A program made the position numbers and the translations under genes. A DNA stretch of 64,000 nucleotides from Novosphingobium resinovorum (GTDB lineage: Bacteria > Pseudomonadota > Alphaproteobacteria > Sphingomonadales > Sphingomonadaceae): assembly GCF_001742225.1 (NCBI RefSeq), contig NZ_CP017076.1, positions 806,001-870,000 on the forward strand, written 5' to 3'. The stretch's first letter is position 1. Each line of letters starts with the position of its first letter. The notes below the pieces were generated by a model. It saw nothing but the letters and a program-made list of their open reading frames with translations, searched no databases and was not told the DNA's origin. Below, one piece after another: positions 9,023 through 17,125 of this stretch.

Positions 9023-9605
9023 CAACGACCTCTCCCCATGCCGGGTCCGCGATTCGATCATCTCCCAATGATGTCGCCAATCGCCGGTTTCCGCCACGTC
9101 CAATCGCTCCGGAGAGCAATATGATCGCCTTTGCCATATGTTTTTCCACGGTATTTTCGGAAATACCCATCTCCGCCGCAACCTGCCGCTGCGACAGACC
9201 ATGCAACTTTCGCAGCACGAAGGCCTGCCGGCACTTGAGCGGCAGTTGCTCGATCATGGCGCCGAGCCGCTTCAGTTCCTGACGATCGGCCACCACCACC
9301 TCGGGGCCAGGGCGATCGCAAGGAACCTGAAGGCTTTCGGCTTCCGCGAACCGATCCATCTCGACGACACGGCCCTTGCGCAAGCTCTTGAGCATCACCG
9401 ATTTCGCTACGGTGAACAGATAGTTGCGCGGCGCCGCAATATGATCGACGGCCTGCATACCGGCGAGAATTGCGTAAGATTCCTGGACCACGTCATCGAC
9501 ATCCGAAGGCGGCAGACGCGTGGCGAGCCAGCGGCGCAAGTCCGGTTCGTGCGGGATGATCTCCCGCGCGATCCACTGCATCCGGGAGGGAGAGAAGACA
9601 GGCAT
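8997..9605 (-). CDS. RNA polymerase ECF sigma factor, FecI-like
   Basis: 202-residue extracytoplasmic-function sigma factor. Region 2 is at about residues 25-90 (DDVVQESYAIL, RNYLFTVAKSVMLKSLRK) and region 4 at about 120-165 (LPLKCRQAFVLRKLHGLSQRQVAAEMGISENTVEKHMAKA), with the helix-turn-helix clearly readable. First gene of the minus-strand operon sigma > fecR > receptor > phosphatase. In such systems ligand binding at the receptor is passed through the STN domain to FecR, which frees the sigma factor to transcribe the receptor gene and its companions. ATG at 9605 has only a weak GGCGGC upstream. The 177-base stretch ahead of it (9606-9781) holds a small inverted repeat (AACGGC/GCCGTT, 9690-9704) and presumably the promoter. 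Confidence 0.9.
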   Translation of the reverse strand: MPVFSPSRMQWIAREIIPHEPDLRRWLATRLPPSDVDDVVQESYAILAGMQAVDHIAAPRNYLFTVAKSVMLKSLRKGRVVEMDRFAEAESLQVPCDRPGPEVVVADRQELKRLGAMIEQLPLKCRQAFVLRKLHGLSQRQVAAEMGISENTVEKHMAKAIILLSGAIGRGGNRRLATSLGDDRIADPAWGEVVGGSSSERH

Positions 9606-9781
9606 GGGCGCCGCCTATCGGCTCGATGTGACAGGGGCGCTACGATCGCGGCATTGACACCGCAAAACCATGTGATGCCGAGCGGTCTGAACGGCAGCGC
9701 CGTTGCCCGGATATTGCCGCAAGCGATCAGAATGCGATGACGTCAGGTCGGATTATCCATGCAAGGCACAGTGATCGCGTT

Positions 9782-10615
9782 CTAGACGTCCATATCGGAA
9801 CGATCTTGCGCATGGACCCGGCAAACGAGACGTCCGTGCCCATGGAACGTCGCTTCCCAGCATTGGCCTGTCGCGACCTCGTGCACGCCGGTCACGGCCC
9901 CTGTCGATACGAACTGCCCCTTGCGAAGCGGCATGCCGAATGCGTGTAGCTGCTCGAGGGCAAAAGCCATGGCAGCCATCGGACCTCCGGGCAGCGCCGA
10001 GGCTTCGGCGGTCCTGACCTCGCTGCCGTCGACCGAACTGGTCACGGTAACATCGTCGAGCATCGGACCGGGCATCAGCGTCGTGAGCGGCCCGACGATC
10101 TGCCCCGCGTTGTTGCCGAAGGCGGCGATCGACGCCGTGGTGGGCAACGCCCCGATCCCAGTTACGGGACTGCCCGCGAGTTCGATGCCGGTGTGAATGG
10201 CACCGACGAGTTCCGCCGCGCCCGCGCGCGTCCACGCCGCGACGTGCGGTGGCTGGTCGGCGCTGGCGAAGGCCACCAGTTCTGCCTCGAACGCGCCGCT
10301 TCCATCCGGGATCAGACGAAACACGCTCGTTCGGCCATCCTCGACATGGACGACATCGCGCGCGAACACCGGCCCTATGAAGCGATCGACGCCGTAGCGT
10401 TCGCTCAAGCGGGCGTCGAGGCGACCGACTTTCCAGCCCGCGATCGCATCATCCCATCCCTCTATGGCGCAGCGCTGGATGGCATAGGCCGCATCGAGCG
10501 TGTCCGGCACGGCCTCCGGAAACAGCGGCAGGGCTACCTGCCGCCGCCGCGCATCGATGAGCGCGGCGGCGATGCTGCGAACCTGCGCGAGGGCTGCCAC
10601 GCTCAACGCGTCCAC
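9782..10615 (-). CDS. 2-keto-4-pentenoate hydratase-like enzyme (FAH superfamily)
   Basis: About 277 residues, matching MhpD/XylJ-type hydratases of meta-cleavage pathways, which add water to 2-oxopent-4-enoates with Mg2+. Visible: GWKVG, GPVFARD, the metal-ligand run EAELVAF, HTGIE and the C-terminal SGAVTG-like STGAVTGVH. It could equally be a related decarboxylase or a sugar-acid dehydratase of the same fold. The start is uncertain: GTG 10615, TTG 10606 (overlapping the TGA of the GH3 gene) and GTG 10600 are all in frame without a good ribosome binding site, pointing to translational coupling with the upstream glycosidase gene. Last gene of the isomerase > GH3 > hydratase string, an odd place for an aromatic-pathway enzyme. 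Confidence 0.75.
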   Translation of the reverse strand: MDALSVAALAQVRSIAAALIDARRRQVALPLFPEAVPDTLDAAYAIQRCAIEGWDDAIAGWKVGRLDARLSERYGVDRFIGPVFARDVVHVEDGRTSVFRLIPDGSGAFEAELVAFASADQPPHVAAWTRAGAAELVGAIHTGIELAGSPVTGIGALPTTASIAAFGNNAGQIVGPLTTLMPGPMLDDVTVTSSVDGSEVRTAEASALPGGPMAAMAFALEQLHAFGMPLRKGQFVSTGAVTGVHEVATGQCWEATFHGHGRLVCRVHAQDRSDMDV

Positions 10616-13164
10616 TGCACCGAAAGCGGCAGCACGCGCGACGATCCGCCGACGAAGGCCTTGTAGGTCCCGTTCTCGACCTTCCAGTCGTTCGCCGCAG
10701 TATCCCATATCCGCAAGTCGGCGTCCGTCAGGTCGAACGAGATGCGCTGGGTCTGGCGGGGCTTCAGCTCGACGCGCTCGAAACGCTTCAGCTGGCGCTG
10801 CGGCTCGCCCGCGGCCTGCGGGAACGCGAGGTAGAGCTGCGCGATTTCCGCGCCCGCCACCTTGCCCGTGTTGCGCACGGTGAAGCTGACCCGCCAGCCC
10901 TTGTCTGCCTTGACCAGCTTCATGCCGCCATAGGCGAAACTGGTGTAGGAAAGGCCGTGGCCGAAGGGGAACAGCGGTTCGATCGCCTTGTCGTCATACC
11001 AGCGATAGCCGACCAGCAGGTCCTCGCTGTAATGCGCCTCTAGGTTTTTGCCGGGGAACGTCGCGAAGGTCGGGTTGTCCTCGATCCGCCTGGGGAACGT
11101 GACCGGCAGCTTGCCCGATGGGTTGGTGCGGCCGGTCAGCACGTTCGCTTCTGCGTTGCCGACCTCGCCGCCCAGGAACCAGCCCTCGACAATCGCCGAG
11201 ACCTTGTCCTTCCACGGCATCTCAACCGGCCCGCCGGTGTTGAGCACGACGATGGTGCGCTGGTTCGCGGCCGCGACCGCTTCGACCAGCTTGTCCTGCT
11301 CGCCGTAGAGCTTCAGGTTGGGACGATCGGCCTCCTCGCTTTCAGAGGTCACCGAGCTGCCGACGAACACGATCGCCGCATCCGCGCCCTTCGCCGCCTC
11401 GACCGCCTGCGCGATGGAGCCGACCGGCTGCTGGATGCCCAAGCGATAGGCCAGGTTCCAGTGCCGGGCGGGCATGAAGTCCATGCGGAACGGATAGGCG
11501 CGGCCGGCCTCCAGATGCACGCTGGTCCGGCGCTCCCGCCAGCCGAAGCCGCCGAACAGCGGCGAGGGCGAGTTGGGCTGTGACGGCGCGATGACCGGCT
11601 TGCCGTCCACCCACACGCTGGTGTTGCCCCGGTCGATCATGCTGAAATCATAGTCGCCGGTGGTGGGCGGCCAGAAGTAGCCGGTCCACTGCATGACGAC
11701 CTTGTTCCCGGCATCCTCCGACAGTTCCGGGCCGAAGTAGAAGCGCATGAAGACGTCGTCGGTCATCGTGCGCACCGGGGCGCCGTCCATGCTGCCGCTG
11801 GTCCACAGCTTCTGCGTCAACCCCTGTTCGTGGCGGTCGGCGGTGGTCGAGAACATGCGCGGGTCGGCCATCGCCGCGAAGCGATCGTTGGTGACGCCGA
11901 TGGCGTGATCGATCCGGGCCTTGGGCAGCGCCGCCCTCAGCCCTTCCAGCGGCGTGGTGACGCGGATGGCGGTGACTTCGGAACTGCCCCCGCCCTGGAT
12001 CATGCGGGCATCGGCGTTCGGGCCGATCACCGCGATCCGGCGGATCTTGGCCGGATCGAGCGGAAGCGCATGGCCGTCGTTCTTGAGCAGGGTGATCGCC
12101 TGCTCGGCGGCAGCCAGCGAAGTGGCGCGGTGTTCTACGCTGTCCACCTTGTCCTGCGGCCGCAGTGTCCAGCCGTCCATCCGGCCCGAGCGAATGATCA
12201 GGCGCAACATGCGCGACACCGAATCGTCGAGCGTCGCCAGGGACACGTCGCCGCGTCGCACCGCCGCGACCATGTCCTTGCCGAAGAACTTGGCCGGCGC
12301 GGGCATCTCGAAGTCCAGTCCGGCATTGATGGCAGGCGCGGTGGAATGGGTTGCGCCCCAGTCCGAAATGACGACGCCGGGATAGTGCCAGTCGCCCTTG
12401 AGGACATCGCGCAGGAGCCACTTGTTCTCGGTCGAATAGAAGCCGTTGACCTTGTTGTAGGCCGCCATCATCAGCCCCGGGTCGGTTTCCTTCACCACCG
12501 CCTCGAAGCCGGGCAGATAGACCTCGCGCAGCGCCCGCTGCGAGACGATGACGTTGACGGTCTGGCGATCGGTTTCCTGGTTGTTCACCGCCAGATGCTT
12601 GGCGGTGGCCATGACGCCGGTGGACTGGAGGCCCTTGACCCAGCCCACTGCCATGCGGCCGCTGAGGTAGGGGTCCTCGGAATAATATTCGAAGTTGCGA
12701 CCGCCCACCGGCACGCGCTGGATGTTGAGGCCGGGGCCCTGGACGATCGAATAGTCGAGCGCGCGAGCTTCCTCTCCGATGGCTTCACCCACCCGGCTTG
12801 CCATCGCGGGGTTCCAGGTAGCCGCCATCGCGGAACTGGCCGGGAACGAGGTGGCTTTGTATGTTTCGTTGGCGCGGATACCATTGGGGCCATCGGCCAT
12901 GCGCACGGCCGGAATGCCCAGACGCGGCACCGCGGCGGTCGCAATGCGCGATCCACCAGCGAGAAGCGACACTTTCTCCTCCAGCGTCAGTTCGCCCAGC
13001 AGACTTTTCACCCGCGCGGCGATCTCCTGCTCCGAAGGGGCGGCAGTCGCGGCGACGGTCTGGGCCGCCGCAGGCATCATCCCGATCGGGCTTGCGAGCG
13101 CCGAGGCGAGCAGCAACGCGGCGGCGCGGCGGCGCGGCGATCGGGATCTGGAGGTCATGGGCAT
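10603..13164 (-). CDS. Glycoside hydrolase family 3 beta-glucosidase with PA14 insert, periplasmic
   Basis: 853 residues. Signal peptide with an arginine-rich n-region (SRSRSPRRR then a hydrophobic run to AAAQ, about residue 35). GH3 N-terminal TIM barrel at about 60-330 with the substrate-binding RMADGPNGIR, KHLAVNNQETDR and the nucleophile region GVVISDWGATHS (the Asp of SDW). The C-terminal alpha/beta sandwich is interrupted by a PA14 carbohydrate-binding domain (about 480-600; VVMQWTGYFWPPTTGDYDF), and an Fn3-like domain ends the protein. ATG 13164 is preceded by AGGAAG at 6 bases. It would cleave beta-glucosides or xylosides taken in through a TonB receptor; the receptor at 14233 and the isomerase immediately upstream suggest a glycoside utilisation unit. 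Confidence 0.92.
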   Translation of the reverse strand: MPMTSRSRSPRRRAAALLLASALASPIGMMPAAAQTVAATAAPSEQEIAARVKSLLGELTLEEKVSLLAGGSRIATAAVPRLGIPAVRMADGPNGIRANETYKATSFPASSAMAATWNPAMASRVGEAIGEEARALDYSIVQGPGLNIQRVPVGGRNFEYYSEDPYLSGRMAVGWVKGLQSTGVMATAKHLAVNNQETDRQTVNVIVSQRALREVYLPGFEAVVKETDPGLMMAAYNKVNGFYSTENKWLLRDVLKGDWHYPGVVISDWGATHSTAPAINAGLDFEMPAPAKFFGKDMVAAVRRGDVSLATLDDSVSRMLRLIIRSGRMDGWTLRPQDKVDSVEHRATSLAAAEQAITLLKNDGHALPLDPAKIRRIAVIGPNADARMIQGGGSSEVTAIRVTTPLEGLRAALPKARIDHAIGVTNDRFAAMADPRMFSTTADRHEQGLTQKLWTSGSMDGAPVRTMTDDVFMRFYFGPELSEDAGNKVVMQWTGYFWPPTTGDYDFSMIDRGNTSVWVDGKPVIAPSQPNSPSPLFGGFGWRERRTSVHLEAGRAYPFRMDFMPARHWNLAYRLGIQQPVGSIAQAVEAAKGADAAIVFVGSSVTSESEEADRPNLKLYGEQDKLVEAVAAANQRTIVVLNTGGPVEMPWKDKVSAIVEGWFLGGEVGNAEANVLTGRTNPSGKLPVTFPRRIEDNPTFATFPGKNLEAHYSEDLLVGYRWYDDKAIEPLFPFGHGLSYTSFAYGGMKLVKADKGWRVSFTVRNTGKVAGAEIAQLYLAFPQAAGEPQRQLKRFERVELKPRQTQRISFDLTDADLRIWDTAANDWKVENGTYKAFVGGSSRVLPLSVQWTR

Positions 13165-13195
13165 CGGGATCTTCCTATGGAATGATGACTTTGCG

Positions 13196-14152
13196 TCAGG
13201 TCGGCAAGGCAGCCAGATACGAATGGGCACGCGCCGCGATTCCGGCGGGATCTTCTTCGTATGGCGGATCTTGTTCGAAGAAATAGTGCACCGCGCCCGC
13301 CTTCCGGGCGACAGGCAGGATCTCTCGCCAGTCCAGCACACCAAGGCCGAGCGGTGCGGACTTCTGAACGAAGGCATAATCGGGGGTGGCGGCGGCCACG
13401 TCCTTGACATGAAGCTGGGTGAAACGCCCCTGATGAGCGCGCAGCAACGCTATCGGGTCACGCGCGGCCGCCGCGACCCATCCCACGTCCAATTCGAAAT
13501 CGACGCAGGCCGGATCGGTTTCGCCCAGCAGGATGTCCATCCCGCAACCGCCTTCGGGCAGCGGCGCGAATTCGGCGTTGTGGTTGTGATAGCCGATGCG
13601 CAAGCCCTCGCGTGCGAGCATCGCGCCGGTCCGGTTGAGGAAGTCGGCATTGCGGCGCCACGCACCGGCATCCATCAGATTGCCGATGCGTGCCACGTAT
13701 TTGCGCAAACGCTCGTCAGGGAGCCTCGCCGGAGCGTTGTCGGGAAATCGAAACGAGGCCAGCGTCAAGGTACGGGCGCCGATGGCCTGCGCATCGCCAA
13801 CCAGAGCGCCGAGCGGACCGTCGAAGCTGGGCGCATCGTCGCCGCGACTGCGCCCCTGCACGTGGATGCTGGGGCACGAAAGGCCCGCGGCCCGCAGCAT
13901 CGCCGCGATCGTACCACCCGAGCGGCCATAGAGATTGGCTATCTCCACTTCGCGGTAACCCATGCTCGCCACGGCCCGCAGCGTACCTTCGAGATCGGTC
14001 CGGGCCTGTGCGTCCAGCATGAACAACTGGAGACCGAGCTCTGCCCCGGCAGTCCCGAAGAAATGCGGGGGAGCCGCCATGGCAGGCAAAGGCAACCCCG
14101 CCGCAAATGCGGCTTTGCCGATCGCGATCAGACAATGACGCCGGTTGAGCAT
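13196..14152 (-). CDS. Sugar phosphate isomerase/epimerase, exported (Tat-type signal)
   Basis: 318-residue TIM-barrel protein of the xylose isomerase-like/AP endonuclease 2 superfamily. N-terminus MLNRRHCLIAIGKAAF is a plausible twin-arginine signal ending at AMAAP. Barrel motifs: GLQLFMLD, EIANLYGRS, GYHNHNAEF (metal ligand His/Glu), DFELDVGW (metal Asp/Glu) and the late LHVKDVA and FFEQDPP. Such exported isomerase-like proteins occur in TonB-receptor sugar loci, where many act as 3-keto-glycoside hydrolyases or epimerases rather than sugar-phosphate enzymes; the exact reaction cannot be read here. ATG 14152 is preferred for the signal peptide; an in-frame ATG at 14179 is possible. It lies 31 bases ahead of the GH3 gene and after a strong hairpin. 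Confidence 0.8.
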   Translation of the reverse strand: MLNRRHCLIAIGKAAFAAGLPLPAMAAPPHFFGTAGAELGLQLFMLDAQARTDLEGTLRAVASMGYREVEIANLYGRSGGTIAAMLRAAGLSCPSIHVQGRSRGDDAPSFDGPLGALVGDAQAIGARTLTLASFRFPDNAPARLPDERLRKYVARIGNLMDAGAWRRNADFLNRTGAMLAREGLRIGYHNHNAEFAPLPEGGCGMDILLGETDPACVDFELDVGWVAAAARDPIALLRAHQGRFTQLHVKDVAAATPDYAFVQKSAPLGLGVLDWREILPVARKAGAVHYFFEQDPPYEEDPAGIAARAHSYLAALPT

Positions 14153-14185
14153 GACGGTTGGGTACTCTCTGGTCTGCAAAGGCGT

Positions 14186-14226
14186 GACGGCGCCCGGGTT
14201 GGGTGGAGAATGCTCCGGGCGCCGTC
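14186..14226 (-). terminator. Strong hairpin between the receptor and isomerase genes
   Basis: A perfect 12-bp stem (GACGGCGCCCGG / CCGGGCGCCGTC) with a 17-base loop, immediately downstream of the receptor stop codon on the minus strand. No T tract follows. It probably ends or attenuates the receptor transcript, separating it from isomerase, GH3 and hydratase. Confidence 0.6.
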
Positions 14227-14232
14227 GTTCGG

Positions 14233-16428
14233 TCAGAACTTCATGCCTGCCCGAACACCGTAGACCCGCGGCTGCGAGACATAGACACGGCCCGCGCCAT
14301 AGCCCGAGAACTGCACCGAGTTCTCGATGTTCTTGATGAAAGCGCTGATATAGTACGCATCATCGGGCGCATTGTACGCGATGTTCGCGTTGCTCTTCAT
14401 ATAGCTCGGGTTACGGAACTGCGTTCCATTGCCGAAATAGGTGACATAGTAGTCATCGCTGATCATCGTATCGACATGCGCCGCAATGTCGCCACCGTTG
14501 CCGAGCGGGAACGTGTGCGTGTAGCCCGCCGTCACCACCCAGTTGGGCGAGTTGTCGAGCGGACGCCCGGCGAAATCGACCGTCGTGGTGGGACGATACT
14601 CCGTATAGTGCCCATCGAGGTAGTTGATCGACAGATCGACGCGATCCTGCGAGGTCGGGATCAGTGTGAACTGCGTCTCGATGCCCTTGATCGTCGCCTT
14701 GCCGGCATTGAGCGTCGTCAGGCCGATCAGGCCCGGCGAACTGAGCTGCATGTTGGTGTAGTCATAATAAAAGCCCGCGAGGCTGAACGTGATCATGCGG
14801 TTCAGAGCCTTGCCCTTCACGCCGACCTCGTAGGCGGTCAGTTCTTCCGGGTTGTAGTACAGGTTGACCACCGGGCTGGTGCAGCCCGGCGAACCGGCCG
14901 CGCAGCCGTCGTTGAAGCCGCCGGCCTTGTAGCCGGTCGATACGGTGCCGTACGTCAGGATGTCCGGCGTGACATCGTATTCCGCGCCGGCCTTCCAGGT
15001 CAGCTTGGAGTCCGTGCGCGCGGCATCGTTGATCGACGAGAGGACATTGGTGTCCGCGCCGATGACCGAGGAACTGCGATCGTAGATCGTCGCACCTAGG
15101 CGCGATTTCTGATCGTGCGAATAGCGCAGGCCGCCGGTCAGGCGCAGCCCCTTGACCACCTCGTAAGTCGCCTGGCCGAAGGCCGCCTTCGATTCCGCTT
15201 CGACCGGCCCCTGCTGGAAGGTATAGAGCGGGAAGCCCGCATAGCCATGCAGAACCGTGTCCGCGTAGTCGGACTTCTCCTTGAAGTAGTAAAGGCCCGC
15301 AACTGCCGTCAGCGGTCCGTCGCCGGAAGTGGCGAGGCGCAGTTCCTGCGAATTCGACTTGTTCTTGGTGTACTGGTACTGCTCGGCGTAGCGGTTCGCG
15401 TTGTAGTTGACGTAAGTGCTGCGCTGGTCCTGGTCGAAGATGCGGTAGGAACCGAGATACGTCAGGTTCACCGGACCGAAATCCCACTTCGCTTTGGCCG
15501 TGACGCCGTAGATCTTATTGTCCTGATAGGGGTCGCTGACGACCGGATAATTGACCGTGCGCGCCTCGCTCGACGAGGGATGCAGGTACACCGGACTGGT
15601 CGTGGTGGCCGCGCCGTAGAAGTTGGCCATGGTGACAGCCTGCGTGCCCGCGCCGCCCTGATGGGTGTAGTCACCTACGATATAAAGCTCGCCCTGGTCG
15701 TCGCTGCCGAACTTGGCATCGAGGCTCAGGCGCCCGGCATATTCGTCCTGGTCCTGCCCGAGCTTGTGGTCGCCGACGCCGGTTCCCGCGATCAGGTAGC
15801 TATCATGCTTGTTGTAGGCGCCGGCGGCGCGCACGGCGATGCGGTCGCTCAACGGCACGTTGACCATCGCATCGACGCGGTAGGTATCGTAGTTCCCGTA
15901 TTCGGCATTGACCGCCGCCGCGAACTTGTCGGTCGAAGGACGGTTGGCGATGATATTGACGACACCCGCCGTCGCATTGCGACCGTAGAGCGTGCCCTGC
16001 GGTCCGCGCAGAACCTCGACGCGGCCGATGTCGTAGAATGCACCCGAAAGCATCTGCGGGCGAGCCACATAGACGCCGTTGAGCATGAAGGCTGCCGAGG
16101 GATCGCCCTTTTCCGTACCGTCGGCGCTGGATACGCCGCGGATGGTCACCTGCAGACCGTTCGCCTGATCGATGCGCACGGTCGGAATGACGGTAGCAAG
16201 GTTCGATGCATCGGTGATGCCCGCGCTCTTGAGCTGGTCGCCGGTCGCCGCGCTGATCGACAGCGGCGCCTTCGACAGCAGTTCGGGGCGCTTCTGGGCC
16301 GTGACGATGATGTCACCGCCGGCCTGCTCGTCGGCCGCAGCGGGCGCTTCCTGCGCGCTGGCGGGCAGCGTGAACATCAGAGACGTGGCAAGGAACGTGC
16401 CTCGCAGATACAATGCAGCCTTCGTCAT
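14233..16428 (-). CDS. TonB-dependent receptor (sphingomonad catabolic type, no STN domain)
   Basis: 731-residue outer-membrane receptor: signal peptide (residues 1-26, ending PASAQ), TonB box GGDIIVTAQKRPELL (about 37-51), plug (about 52-170, with SNLATVIPTVRI, GTEKGDPSAAFMLNGVYV and RVEVLRGPQGTLYGRNATAGVVNI) and a barrel ending GVRAGMKF. ATG 16428 has GAGGG 5-6 bases upstream; the ATGs at 16440 and 16470 extend into non-signal sequence. This subfamily, with GRNATAG in the plug, is strongly expanded in sphingomonads and usually serves aromatic, terpenoid or glycoside substrates. Its neighbours (permease and SnoaL-like gene upstream, isomerase and glycosidase downstream) point to an aryl glycoside or similar nutrient. 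Confidence 0.9.
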   Translation of the reverse strand: MTKAALYLRGTFLATSLMFTLPASAQEAPAAADEQAGGDIIVTAQKRPELLSKAPLSISAATGDQLKSAGITDASNLATVIPTVRIDQANGLQVTIRGVSSADGTEKGDPSAAFMLNGVYVARPQMLSGAFYDIGRVEVLRGPQGTLYGRNATAGVVNIIANRPSTDKFAAAVNAEYGNYDTYRVDAMVNVPLSDRIAVRAAGAYNKHDSYLIAGTGVGDHKLGQDQDEYAGRLSLDAKFGSDDQGELYIVGDYTHQGGAGTQAVTMANFYGAATTTSPVYLHPSSSEARTVNYPVVSDPYQDNKIYGVTAKAKWDFGPVNLTYLGSYRIFDQDQRSTYVNYNANRYAEQYQYTKNKSNSQELRLATSGDGPLTAVAGLYYFKEKSDYADTVLHGYAGFPLYTFQQGPVEAESKAAFGQATYEVVKGLRLTGGLRYSHDQKSRLGATIYDRSSSVIGADTNVLSSINDAARTDSKLTWKAGAEYDVTPDILTYGTVSTGYKAGGFNDGCAAGSPGCTSPVVNLYYNPEELTAYEVGVKGKALNRMITFSLAGFYYDYTNMQLSSPGLIGLTTLNAGKATIKGIETQFTLIPTSQDRVDLSINYLDGHYTEYRPTTTVDFAGRPLDNSPNWVVTAGYTHTFPLGNGGDIAAHVDTMISDDYYVTYFGNGTQFRNPSYMKSNANIAYNAPDDAYYISAFIKNIENSVQFSGYGAGRVYVSQPRVYGVRAGMKF

Positions 16429-16522
16429 GGTAACCCTCATGGTAAAGTGAATGGGAGCACCGGCGAGCATCTTGCTTCTCCCGGCACGATAGTTCCTGCG
16501 GCAAATTCGGTTTCGGCGGTGG

Positions 16523-17125
16523 TCAGCCTGCGCCGGATATTTCCAGCGCGGGCCTTGCGATGAGTGAACTCCACCAGTTGTCCGGCAGAGCGGCGATGAA
16601 GAGATTTTCGGTGCGATAGTGCGCGATCAGCCATTCGCCGCCGACCTGCTCGAACGCGACGTTGAGGCGGCTGGAGCGCAGCAGCGAGCCGCCTGCGGCA
16701 TCGACCCAGGGCTGGAACTGGACCCAGTCGCCGGTGACCCTGTCGCCCGTGGCCTCGAGGCTTTCGGTGCACAGGTAATGCGTATTGAAGACCTGCACGG
16801 GTTCGCGCTGCGTATAGAAGTTCAAGAAATGCGCGGCGATCGCCTCGCGCCCGACCTGGCTGCCGAACTGCGCGCCATGCGCACCGCCCACGCCTTCCCA
16901 GATCGCATCGGGCGCGAACAGCGCCGCGATGGCCCGGGCCCGCTCCTCCTCGCTCGCCCCGGCCATGAGGCGTGGCACGTCGCACAGGCGCATGTAGCGG
17001 CCCAGCGTGCGGCGCGCTCCGGCCTCAGCCTGGAGCAGCGCCACGTCCGCGCGAAGCTGGTTCAGCTCGGCCTGCAATTCGCAAATCTGCCCGATGGCGG
17101 CATCGGTCCCGGACGATTCAGACAT
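16523..17125 (-). CDS. SnoaL-like/NTF2-fold protein
   Basis: 200 residues. An N-terminal helical segment (about 9-45, IGQICELQAELNQLRADVALL) looks like a coiled coil, followed by an NTF2-like SnoaL domain (about 50-180; ALFAPDAIWEG, GREAIAAHFLNFYT, HYLCTES, GEWLIAHYRTENLF). Such proteins act as small hydrolases, cyclases or isomerases on aromatic and polyketide compounds, or as the fold partner of ring-hydroxylating oxygenases; no catalytic assignment is safe. ATG at 17125 has GGGAGG 6-7 bases upstream and overlaps the MFS stop codon by 8 bases, so the two are translated together. Confidence 0.78.
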   Translation of the reverse strand: MSESSGTDAAIGQICELQAELNQLRADVALLQAEAGARRTLGRYMRLCDVPRLMAGASEEERARAIAALFAPDAIWEGVGGAHGAQFGSQVGREAIAAHFLNFYTQREPVQVFNTHYLCTESLEATGDRVTGDWVQFQPWVDAAGGSLLRSSRLNVAFEQVGGEWLIAHYRTENLFIAALPDNWWSSLIARPALEISGAG

